Positions 44,837 to 53,209 of a DNA stretch of 64,000 bases are shown in pieces. Made by a program: the position numbers and the translations under genes. Location of the stretch: the NCBI RefSeq assembly GCF_024300645.1, contig NZ_CP101291.1:806001-870000 (forward strand). Reading direction: 5' to 3'. Each line of letters opens with the position of its first letter. Position 1 is the stretch's first letter. Origin of the DNA: Alteromonas sp. LMIT006 (GTDB lineage Bacteria > Pseudomonadota > Gammaproteobacteria > Enterobacterales > Alteromonadaceae). A model generated the notes under the pieces. The model made no database searches and was not told the DNA's origin. It saw only the letters and a list, made by a program, of their open reading frames with translations.

Positions 44837-46642
44837 ATGCGATTACATAAAATTACTTTAGCCGTGATTAGTTCTCAGTTGTTGCTTGCCTGTGGCGGAG
44901 GCTCAAGCAGTACTTCACCCGCCCCGGTGGTGCCCGCTCCGACGTCGCCCGCCCCGACGTCGCCCGCCCCGACGTCACCAGAAACCAGCACAGTCGTTAA
45001 AACTGGTGTCATCTCGGGTTTTGGGAGTGTCTATGTTGATGGACAACGCTTTATCACGGACAATTCAACGTTCAATGTCAATGGTCAAGCAGGACAAAGT
45101 ATAGAGCAACTGCAAGTGGGCATGAAAATTTCCATGAGTGTGCAAGAATCGGATGATGACTCACCCGCAACGGTAAGTACGGTTCATTATGATAATGATA
45201 TAGAAGGTTTAGTGACCGCAATTGATCGCAATAATCAGCAGATTGAAGTAGCAGGTATTACGGTACTCTACAATGATTTGACCCACTTCATTGGCATTAC
45301 TGAAGTCTCTTTATCAGTGGATGACCGCATTGAAATCAGCGGCTATCTCAACACTAATGGCGTGTTGGTTGCCACTTACATTGAACTTGATAACGATGTG
45401 ACCAATGATGCAAATCAATATGCATCAGGTATTGTGAGTAATTTGGATGTGACTCAACAAACATTTACTTTGCAAGGGTTAACGGTTAACTATGCATCAG
45501 CAAATATTCAAACTATCGAAAATGGTCTTAAAGTTAAGATTGAGGGGAGTATCAATGCCGGCGTTTTTCTTGCCACAGAAGTGGAAGCGATCGATGAAAC
45601 CTTTTATTTATCTTTAAGTGATGATGATATTGCAAGGGTAGAGAAAGACGGGATAGTAACCGCTATTGATCTAGCTGCTAACAGCATAACGGTAGATGGA
45701 TTAACATATCAACTTGCAAGCGATGTGGTGTTTGAAGGCAGTAGTGATATTCAGGTTCAAGATTTTGTTGAAATTTATATTGAACCTGCAACGAATCAAG
45801 TCACTAAAGTCGAAACACAGAACACTCGTATTAGCACTGATGGAAAGATCAAGGGCACAATAGAGGCCATTGATACAGTCAATCAAACAGTGACAGTGAA
45901 CGGACAGACTTATGCATTCACCAACACAACTCGTGTGGAAGATGATGATGACAGGTATTTTAATTTTGCATCGCTTAACATAAATGATCGCGTTGAAATT
46001 GCTTTTGTTATCGATACGGCGAGTAATAATATTATTCAACGAATCGAGCGCGAAGATGAGGTGGAATACAATGAAGAATGGGAGCTTGAAGGTCGTGTGT
46101 TCGAGGTTGATCTGGCCTCTCAAACCATTACAGTAAATGGCGTAAGTGTGGTATTGAACGATGCAGTAAGATTAGTTTTGAATGACGTCGTAACCGATTT
46201 ATCTACTTTTCTGGCCGCAGCTAATAACACCAGTACCTCGGAGATTGAGGTTGAAGGGGCATTTGATAGTGATGGCCAGTTTGTCGTGAAAAAAGTTGAA
46301 TTGGAACAAATGGGCCAGGACGATCAAGATGATGATAATCAGAGCGATAACGATAGTCATGATGACAACGATGACAGTCATAATGATAAGAAGCAAGAAA
46401 TTGGTTATGTTGAGTTAGAAGGGAAAGTGACCAGTGTAATCAATGATACGAGTTTCACTCTGAATGGACGTGAAATTAGAATCGATGCCAACACTGAATT
46501 AGAACTAAATGATCAGCGTGTGTCAGTCTCTGAATTTATGAGTGCTATCCAAGTTGGAGTGACGGTCGAAATTGAAGGTGTTTGGGTAAATAGTACTTAC
46601 ATCTCCGCTTATGAAGCTGAAATTGAAAACGACGATGATTAA
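44837..46642 (+). CDS. DUF5666-repeat lipoprotein
   Basis: A 601-residue surface or periplasmic lipoprotein. The signal MRLHKITLAVISSQLLLAC lipidates Cys19, followed by a Gly/Ser and Pro-Thr-Ser linker (APTSPAPTSPAPTSP). The rest is a string of DUF5666 beta-modules, each with the pattern GxVxxIDxxxxxIxVxGxxxxF/Y (for example IEGLVTAIDRNNQQIEVAGI and IKGTIEAIDTVNQTVTVNGQ). A very acidic Asp/His/Asn segment occurs near residues 495-520 and another at the end. Such proteins are common in Alteromonadales, and their function is unknown. A perfect terminator follows at once. Confidence 0.85.
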   Translation: MRLHKITLAVISSQLLLACGGGSSSTSPAPVVPAPTSPAPTSPAPTSPETSTVVKTGVISGFGSVYVDGQRFITDNSTFNVNGQAGQSIEQLQVGMKISMSVQESDDDSPATVSTVHYDNDIEGLVTAIDRNNQQIEVAGITVLYNDLTHFIGITEVSLSVDDRIEISGYLNTNGVLVATYIELDNDVTNDANQYASGIVSNLDVTQQTFTLQGLTVNYASANIQTIENGLKVKIEGSINAGVFLATEVEAIDETFYLSLSDDDIARVEKDGIVTAIDLAANSITVDGLTYQLASDVVFEGSSDIQVQDFVEIYIEPATNQVTKVETQNTRISTDGKIKGTIEAIDTVNQTVTVNGQTYAFTNTTRVEDDDDRYFNFASLNINDRVEIAFVIDTASNNIIQRIEREDEVEYNEEWELEGRVFEVDLASQTITVNGVSVVLNDAVRLVLNDVVTDLSTFLAAANNTSTSEIEVEGAFDSDGQFVVKKVELEQMGQDDQDDDNQSDNDSHDDNDDSHNDKKQEIGYVELEGKVTSVINDTSFTLNGREIRIDANTELELNDQRVSVSEFMSAIQVGVTVEIEGVWVNSTYISAYEAEIENDDD

Positions 46643-46660
46643 TTAATCACTATATGTTAT

Positions 46661-46692
46661 AAAAACCATATCTTCTACGATATGGTTTTTTT
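46661..46692 (+). terminator. Intrinsic terminator after the DUF5666 gene
   Basis: Perfect 12-bp inverted repeat AAAAACCATATC/GATATGGTTTTT with a 6-base loop and a run of seven T's. The ATG of the LuxR-type gene begins directly after the T-run. Confidence 0.85.
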
Positions 46693-47187
46693 ATGAATAG
46701 AGACAAAACAATCGCGCTGCTCCTGATCTTGATTATCCTTTTCAAACTAGGTGACTTGTACGTTGATTTTGCCAATCAGGTTGAGACTCATCATTTGTTC
46801 CAAGAAGGGATTCTCATCCTGCTATCTTCTAGTATTTTCATATTTTTGATTCGGGACATTAGACAGCGCAGTAAACAGGCTCAACTGTTGGCCCAACAGC
46901 TAAAAGTCAGTAAAGCTCGCTCGGATAGTTTGTCAAAAAAGGTGATTGAGACTAAGGCTCAGTTTTTTAATGCTATTGCCGAGCAGTTTGAGCAATGGGG
47001 ACTTACTTCAACAGAGAAAGAAGTTGCTTTACTTTTGGTCAAGGGATTGAGCAATTTTGAAATTGCGGAGGTTCGAGGTAAATCAGAAAAAACCATTAGC
47101 CATCAAGCATCCGCGATCTATAAAAAAGCAGGTGTTACGGGTAGGCATGAACTTGCAGCATTATTTTTTGAAGAGCTAATTAGTTAA
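46693..47187 (+). CDS. Membrane-anchored LuxR-type regulator
   Basis: 164 residues: two N-terminal transmembrane helices (IALLLILIILFKLGDLYVDF; ILILLSSSIFIFLI), a short coiled coil (SKQAQLLAQQLKVSKARSDS), then a C-terminal GerE/LuxR helix-turn-helix (LTSTEKEVALLLVKGLSNFE, ...IAEVRGKSEKTISHQASAIYKK). No receiver or ligand domain is present. Other membrane-tethered LuxR-type regulators read envelope signals. The start lies flush against the terminator of the upstream gene with no Shine-Dalgarno, so expression may rely on read-through. It is followed by a cytochrome b561 gene. Confidence 0.85.
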   Translation: MNRDKTIALLLILIILFKLGDLYVDFANQVETHHLFQEGILILLSSSIFIFLIRDIRQRSKQAQLLAQQLKVSKARSDSLSKKVIETKAQFFNAIAEQFEQWGLTSTEKEVALLLVKGLSNFEIAEVRGKSEKTISHQASAIYKKAGVTGRHELAALFFEELIS

Positions 47188-47293
47188 TGAAATCAATGGT
47201 TTTTCTCTTTTTGGGGAAAAACCCTATAGCTGAAAGTCAGTATAATAATATACTTATTCATGTTTGTACTTATTTGTCTCAAGGATACTCAAG

Positions 47294-47836
47294 ATGAAAT
47301 TGACTTCTATAAATCGCTATCATCCCCTCATCAGTATTTTGCATTGGCTTATGGCCTTCACGTTTGTTTTTATGATTGTGAGTGGTGAGTTTATGGACGA
47401 TACACTCGAATCAGAGTTGTTTCACTGGCATACTCAAATTGGTTTTACCATGCTCATTTTAATTTTCTTGCGACTGAGTAGTGCTTTACTAACGCACCGA
47501 ACGCATAATGCTTCGCTCTTTTCAAAAAACGAAGAGAGGCTCGCCTGTGCAACAAAAATTGGATTGTATATCGTAATGTTCTTAATTCCATTCACTGGCT
47601 GGCTCATGACAATCTTTGAACCGCGATTACAGCCAACGGAATATCTTGGACTTGTAAACTGGCCCGTACTGCAAAGTGTTTTGAGTAATCATGAGCAATT
47701 TGAAGTGTTAGAAGAGGTTCACGAATTTTGTGTGAAGGTGCTAATAGGTCTCACGGCACTACATGTCGCTGGATATTTCAAACACTTAATAGTGGATAAA
47801 GTGAATCTATTAGCGGTATTTCGTTTTAAACCGTGA
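47294..47836 (+). CDS. Cytochrome b561-family diheme protein
   Basis: About 180 residues with four transmembrane helices. Heme-ligand histidines are expected in HPLISILHWLMAFTFVF, SELFHWHTQIGF and HEFCVKVLIGLTALHVAGYF. The family moves electrons across or within the inner membrane, for example as a superoxide:quinone reductase (CybB). The ATG at 47294 (AAGGA about 11 bases upstream) is favoured over a start ten codons earlier. Confidence 0.87.
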   Translation: MKLTSINRYHPLISILHWLMAFTFVFMIVSGEFMDDTLESELFHWHTQIGFTMLILIFLRLSSALLTHRTHNASLFSKNEERLACATKIGLYIVMFLIPFTGWLMTIFEPRLQPTEYLGLVNWPVLQSVLSNHEQFEVLEEVHEFCVKVLIGLTALHVAGYFKHLIVDKVNLLAVFRFKP

Positions 47837-47848
47837 ACACAGACTCGT

Positions 47849-48583
47849 TCAATAAGCACTGGACTCTGTGGTAATAAATGCACCATCCTGAACCAGTGAA
47901 GTACAAATTTGCTCGGCTATTATATGCGTCGCACGATGGCATTCATTATCGACTTTATGCCCCAGAGCAGTGACATGCCAAGAGAGTTCAGGATAGGATG
48001 ATGTATATGCCAGTAAAGCGGTTAACGATACAATCCGTCCAAAACCTTCAAAATCAAACATTATTTCAAGCTTAATTTGTTCTGCCCAATCTTGAGCTTC
48101 TTCCTCAAACATTGAGATGTACGTTGGTGGAGTGTAATCATTATAGAATGCGTCCAACGCATGGTGGCCAATTTCATGCAAGATAACATCAGATAAGGCG
48201 TTCACAAATATCGTTTGGAAAGCTTGTTCATGTTTAGGCTGAAGATGTTCAAGAATAAAACTTGCCAAAACATCAACGTAAGCACTCGAGATTGATATTA
48301 AACGGTTTTGATCAATGGATGAGAATGCGATGTCAGTGGCGTCCATTTCATCAGAAAATACCATTTGGGTAGTTTGTAAGATGCTGTATAAACGAGCATT
48401 TTCTTCCTCTTGAGCAAGCGCTATTAATTGACTCATGATATCTTGACTGTGAGCTTTAGCGATCTCGATTGGACTTTCGTTATGAGTCCATTTTTCCAAT
48501 GTGGTGAACGCGCTTGCTTGCACAAATAAGGAGGCGCCGAATAAACACAGGATAAGCAGTCTCGATTTTGATTTATACCACAT
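47849..48583 (-). CDS. Exported HExxH protein, putative metallopeptidase
   Basis: A 244-residue protein with a signal peptide (LLILCLFGASLFVQASA). The core VILHEIGHHALDAFYNDY has the zincin HExxH motif followed 20-25 residues later by a Glu-rich helix (EEEAQDWAEQ) that could supply the third zinc ligand, the layout of gluzincin-like proteins. Two cysteines in the C-terminal part (NECHRATHIIAEQICTS) may pair. I recognise no named family. Convergent with cytochrome b561. Confidence 0.65.
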   Translation of the reverse strand: MWYKSKSRLLILCLFGASLFVQASAFTTLEKWTHNESPIEIAKAHSQDIMSQLIALAQEEENARLYSILQTTQMVFSDEMDATDIAFSSIDQNRLISISSAYVDVLASFILEHLQPKHEQAFQTIFVNALSDVILHEIGHHALDAFYNDYTPPTYISMFEEEAQDWAEQIKLEIMFDFEGFGRIVSLTALLAYTSSYPELSWHVTALGHKVDNECHRATHIIAEQICTSLVQDGAFITTESSAY

Positions 48584-48943
48584 TGAATAAATGTCATTGA
48601 GTGAAACGATACTATTTAAACGTACGGTATTCGAAAATGGATTGATTGTCAGTTAGGCAGCAATCGTCTAATATCTCTTATGCTACCTTCGTAAAAGACC
48701 GTTGCACCGACAGCATTCATGGACAATGCCTCTGATGGCAAGGTAGAACGCATTCTAGTTACCGCAAACGTATTTGCACAAGATGTGCAATATCTTGCTA
48801 CAGACAACCTTACATGCTGAAAATATCATCTATAGTGGTGATAATGACAGCAGTTATCATTCCTCGCATGGCCCTGTGGCAGGTAAATCAGTACAATGGA
48901 GAGAGTCTGAAATTGCAAGAATGGACCGTGTTTGATGAGTTAT

Positions 48944-51900
48944 CTATTCTGACTCAGATGTATCGTCATCGCTTGGCGCAGACCACTGCTGAGTAAATTG
49001 TCTAGGCGTCATGTTGTAATATTTTTTAAATCGGGTGGTAAAATGAGACGGACTCCCAAAGCCTGTGGCATATGCGGTGTTTGTGACATTTTCCCCTGAT
49101 TTGAGCATTTCAGCCCCTTTCATGACTCTAAAATTGAATAAAAAATCACGTGGACTGTTATTCGTTTCGGCACGGAATTTTCGCAACAACTGTCTATCTG
49201 ACAAACCAAGCGCATCACGTAAATCATTCAATTCAAATTCACTATCGTCAAAACGTTCTTCGCAAATTTTTAATACGGTTGACATGAAATCGGACAGTGA
49301 TACAGGTTCATCTGCAGATTGTTGGACGTTCGTTGAGATTTGCTCGACCGTTTTTGTGCGAGTTTTTTTCTGGATATTGATGAGGTTCAACGCTTTTAAG
49401 CGCAACTCTTCATTGTCAAAAGGTTTGCAGATGTAATCAGCAGCATCATTGCGCAATCCTTCTAGAATATCAGATTGGCTAGTACGGGCGCTGATCAAAA
49501 TGACAGGGACATGACTTAACAACACATCCTCTTTAATCATACCCATCAAAGTAATCCCATCGATATTGGGCATCATAATATCGCTGATTATGATATCTGG
49601 CAGCATATCTCGGGCGATTTCAATGGCGTGTTCTGGCGAGTTTAATGTTGTTAGGTCAAAAGAAGGTTGTAACGCTATTTTGAGATACTTAAGGATCTCT
49701 TCGTTATCATCAATACACAGTGCTTTAGGTAACTCATCTTTATTGTCGTGAATAGGGATAATGTGTTGTTCATATACATTTGGGAGTGATAATTTTGCAG
49801 TAAACATCCCATCTTTTGAACTTTTCAAAGCGATATCGCCGTTTAACCGGTCAATAATATTTTTTACTATGCTCAAGCCTAGTCCAACCCCATCAGGGTT
49901 ACCAATGCCCGCTTCTGGACCACGGTAGAAGCGGTTAAATAAGTGATTCAACTCTTTATCCTGCAGTGGGATAGAACTGTTTATAATCGTGATTTTTAAG
50001 AGCTCAACATTAGCCTCTATATGGATATCTACGAAACCATTTTGGTGGTTGTACTGCAAAGCATTTAAAATAAGATTACTCAACAACGTTTGCATTTCAG
50101 TTAAGCTGGCGTTGACCTGAAATGGCTCTATAGGACTGAAACGAATGTCAATCTTACGCTCTTTGGCGAACTGCTGTGTGTTTTCCAAGACAGTGCGTAA
50201 GCACAGGGCTAAATCGGTAGCGTTATTTTCATCAGATTTAGACGATATAAAGGTCGCTTGTGATAGTTCAAAGATTTTTTGGTTAAGGCTCTTTAATTTG
50301 TAAGCATTGCGCTTGATCGCTAACAGGCGCTCTTGTGAGTGTGTTTGCAATTCACTCTGCAATAATTCATCCACCGGGTCGAGTAAAAGACTTAAGGGGA
50401 CATTGAATTCTGAGGCAATGTTGGCAAACATCTGATTTTTTTCAGAAGCATTTTGCTCTAATTGTTCGCGTTTATTCTTTTGAATAAAATGTTCTTTCGC
50501 AAGTTGCTCATTGCGCAAGGTGAGCGTTTTATCTTTTGTTTCAATTATTTTTCGGGTCTGGCGCAGACGAACATAAAACACGCTAATAGGTATAAACAGA
50601 AGGATAAAGATTATGCCAAGTTGAATATTAGATTGCTGATGCCAAGGACTGGGCTGAAAAACGTCGACAATGACATCATTTGCAAAGTTATTATCGATCT
50701 CGCCATGAAGACTGATTAACAATCGATTCTCCCCATAACTTGGAGAGAATGAAAAGCGAAAATCATCATTGACAAATTCACTCGTCCCGTCTTTGATAGC
50801 CAAGCGATCATTAGCATGGGTAGTGAAATTACTATCACCAAAAAAGAGCTCAATTGCACTGATCGTTCGAGCTGAGTTGTCATTAAACGTATTCTGAGAA
50901 GGATGTATGAAAAACTCAGATGAACCATCTGCATAAAACACTTCAGCAGCAGATAACAGCAACTTTGGTATCGTTTTGTTAAATTCATTTGGTTGAAAAA
51001 CCGAAATTCCATTGAGCCCAGAAAATACAAAATTTCCACGAGAGTTCAAATACGCCACACCTGGATTGAACTCATTTCCTTGTAAACCGTCTTCTTCAAT
51101 AAACCAGTCGATCATTTCTGAATCGAGTCTATACTTGAGCATTCCTTGTTTTGTAGTAGACCAAATATCGCCATTGTCATTAACCATTGTGGCTTGTAGG
51201 TTGATTTGTTGAACCTGCTGAGGTACTCCTTCATTACTAAATGTCTTACTCAACGGATTAAATACATATAGGCCAAGATTGGTTGATAATACAATTTCAT
51301 CATCGTTTGCAATCATATGATTGATGAGATTTATTTTTAAATCTGTCTCAAATAAGAAATTGTCAAAATCGCCTGTTTTTGGATTAAATGCATGTAAGCC
51401 CCGGTTGGAAGCGAGCCATGCGTAGCCTTGATGAACCAAACCATAACTAAAAAAATTAGTCGGTAGATTGGAATTATCACGGTCAAAGTGTTGAAATGAT
51501 TGACTCTCTTTATCAAAAAGACTAATGCCTTGTTTGCGATGTAACAAAAATACTTGATTGGGAGACAATTCAACCCATTTAACCAATCCCGAAGCAGCTA
51601 AACCTGAATTTTCTGGAGTGAAAGTACGGATGACATGGAGACCCTCTACTGAAATTTGTGTGATGCCAAAATCATCTAGTACCCAGGCGTGTTCTTCGTC
51701 GATATAAATATCCGATACCCTCACACCTGCAAGCCCGGAATAAATAAGCTGACTTTCACGCTTCACTGGGTTGTAAATGGAAAGCCCGTCCGAGTTCGCT
51801 GCCATCCAACCGCGTAAGTATTTGTCGGCAGCAATGGCCGTCACATTATTGCCACTGAGAGGCGAGTTGTCTGACATTTCGTGTTTGAGGTGATAAATGT

Positions 51901-52879
51901 ACTGCGTGTTGCTGCGATAGTGATTGAGTCCACCGCGTTCAGTGCCAAACCACATATCACCATTTGTTGTTTGTAATACTGAGGTTATTCGATTTGCGCC
52001 GATGGAATGCGGGTCATTGTATTCGTAGTATGCCCTGTAAGCTTGTTTGGGACCTTGATACCAGATGCCATTAGCATAAGAAATTGCCCAGATATGTCCA
52101 TTTTCATCAATTACTGTCTTTTTGATATTATTAGAGCCAATGGCATGAGATTCATCAGTATAATGTTGAGTCAATTCAAATTCTTGGTTGTATACCAAAA
52201 TCCCTCTTTTTCCCGAACTGACAAAAATATGCTCATCTGAGACCGTAATATCTTGAATACTGCATCCGATATTTATACTTTGGGACGACTTAAATTCCCC
52301 TGAAGGGGTCTTTCGGTACCTCACCAGATCACAGTTGTGGCCGACTAGATAAGTGTCACCAAGGATATCTATTGCATCAATGGGACGATAAATGCGGAAT
52401 CGTTGGTAGATCGGTTGAGGCAAGCTGGTATCAATGAGCAACAGCTGATCATCGAAATACACGGCAAGTTCGCCGTTACGCAATTGTGTGACATGACGCT
52501 CGTCAGCATAATCATCTTCAAATGAATAAAATTTTTCGAAAGTTTGGGCGTTTGGGCGCAAAACGTAAATACCATCGGCAAATACAACCCACAAACGTTG
52601 CTTTTGTCCAAGTGCTAGGCCGTAAACATAAGGTGAACTAGGATTCAGCCCCAGTTGATTGCGCAAGTTCAGAAAGCGCCGACCGTCATAACGAACGAGG
52701 CCTTCTGGAGTACCGACCCAGAGCATGCCATAACTGTCTTGGGTTAAAGCCGTAATGGTAGAGTCAGGTAATCCGTCAGAAATATTGTACTGAGAAAAAG
52801 GTAACGAGTAATAGTTGTGCGCAGAGGTGTTGAAACCTATGAATAAGACGATGGATAAAAAAACGACGTGTCGGAACAT
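48944..52879 (-). CDS. Hybrid two-component system protein (propeller sensor, HATPase, receiver, AraC output) lacking the H-box histidine
   Basis: A 1311-residue one-protein signalling system. Signal peptide; periplasmic Reg_prop beta-propeller repeats (~25-640, for example GLPDSTITALTQDSYGMLWV); Y_Y_Y-like domain; one transmembrane helix (~746-768); dimerisation helix; HATPase (N-box NLILNALQYN, G-box DGVGLGLSIVKNI); receiver (IISDIMMPNIDG phospho-Asp, ICKPF); AraC HTH (LNDLRDALGLSDRQLLRKFR, TAYATGFGSPSHFTTRFKKY). The H-box reads MFANIASEFNVPLSLLLDPV, whereas the family has N-I-S-H-E-F; the phospho-accepting His is Ser (about residue 818). Such regulators usually control neighbouring polysaccharide or outer-membrane genes; the divergent DUF5916 gene is the obvious target. 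Confidence 0.92.
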   Translation of the reverse strand: MFRHVVFLSIVLFIGFNTSAHNYYSLPFSQYNISDGLPDSTITALTQDSYGMLWVGTPEGLVRYDGRRFLNLRNQLGLNPSSPYVYGLALGQKQRLWVVFADGIYVLRPNAQTFEKFYSFEDDYADERHVTQLRNGELAVYFDDQLLLIDTSLPQPIYQRFRIYRPIDAIDILGDTYLVGHNCDLVRYRKTPSGEFKSSQSINIGCSIQDITVSDEHIFVSSGKRGILVYNQEFELTQHYTDESHAIGSNNIKKTVIDENGHIWAISYANGIWYQGPKQAYRAYYEYNDPHSIGANRITSVLQTTNGDMWFGTERGGLNHYRSNTQYIYHLKHEMSDNSPLSGNNVTAIAADKYLRGWMAANSDGLSIYNPVKRESQLIYSGLAGVRVSDIYIDEEHAWVLDDFGITQISVEGLHVIRTFTPENSGLAASGLVKWVELSPNQVFLLHRKQGISLFDKESQSFQHFDRDNSNLPTNFFSYGLVHQGYAWLASNRGLHAFNPKTGDFDNFLFETDLKINLINHMIANDDEIVLSTNLGLYVFNPLSKTFSNEGVPQQVQQINLQATMVNDNGDIWSTTKQGMLKYRLDSEMIDWFIEEDGLQGNEFNPGVAYLNSRGNFVFSGLNGISVFQPNEFNKTIPKLLLSAAEVFYADGSSEFFIHPSQNTFNDNSARTISAIELFFGDSNFTTHANDRLAIKDGTSEFVNDDFRFSFSPSYGENRLLISLHGEIDNNFANDVIVDVFQPSPWHQQSNIQLGIIFILLFIPISVFYVRLRQTRKIIETKDKTLTLRNEQLAKEHFIQKNKREQLEQNASEKNQMFANIASEFNVPLSLLLDPVDELLQSELQTHSQERLLAIKRNAYKLKSLNQKIFELSQATFISSKSDENNATDLALCLRTVLENTQQFAKERKIDIRFSPIEPFQVNASLTEMQTLLSNLILNALQYNHQNGFVDIHIEANVELLKITIINSSIPLQDKELNHLFNRFYRGPEAGIGNPDGVGLGLSIVKNIIDRLNGDIALKSSKDGMFTAKLSLPNVYEQHIIPIHDNKDELPKALCIDDNEEILKYLKIALQPSFDLTTLNSPEHAIEIARDMLPDIIISDIMMPNIDGITLMGMIKEDVLLSHVPVILISARTSQSDILEGLRNDAADYICKPFDNEELRLKALNLINIQKKTRTKTVEQISTNVQQSADEPVSLSDFMSTVLKICEERFDDSEFELNDLRDALGLSDRQLLRKFRAETNNSPRDFLFNFRVMKGAEMLKSGENVTNTAYATGFGSPSHFTTRFKKYYNMTPRQFTQQWSAPSDDDTSESE

Positions 52880-52955
52880 TTAATGTCATCAATACTGCTT
52901 TGATGAGGTAATAATGCCTTAGCGGTGAAAAAAAGTCATGCAAAAAGGCCAAAAT

Positions 52956-52997
52956 GTCCGTTTGGTGATAGTTTTTGTCCGTTTGGTGAAAGTTTTT
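52956..52997 (+). promoter_or_regulatory. 21-bp tandem repeat, probable operator
   Basis: Two head-to-tail copies of a 21-bp unit starting GTCCGTTTGGTGA (52956-52976 and 52977-52997) that differ at one base (T/A). 21 bp is two helical turns, the spacing AraC-type dimers use on direct repeats. It sits about 80 bp upstream of the regulator's start and 210 bp from the divergent gene. Confidence 0.6.
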
Positions 52998-53065
52998 TCT
53001 GTGCGCTGTGTGTATCTTAAGTATGTGGCTTTTGTTAAAAAATCACACTCTAACACACGAAAGAC

Positions 53066-53117
53066 AAGGATCGTCAGTTTGTAAGGATGCAAACGAATCA
53101 AGGACGATCCTTTTTCC
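53066..53117 (+). terminator. Terminator-like nested hairpin in the 5' region of the DUF5916 gene
   Basis: Outer stem AAGGATCGTC/GACGATCCTT (10 bp, perfect; 53066-53075 and 53103-53112), inner stem GTTTG/CAAAC (53077-53081, 53090-53094), followed by TTTTT. It lies ~95 bp upstream of the start codon, between the 21-bp repeats and the gene. It could attenuate transcription or end a small RNA. Confidence 0.6.
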
Positions 53118-53209
53118 TTTATATCTGCTTACATCTTTTTTGCCCAACATTCCTATTGCAAATTAATTCTTTGTGAAATAATGCCCAGCATTGTTGCTTG
53201 GGAGGATGT

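Noticed and set aside
48814-48996. A 60-residue ORF with a hydrophobic segment
   Set aside because: No Shine-Dalgarno, and its 3' part overlaps the hybrid regulator gene on the other strand; no supporting context.
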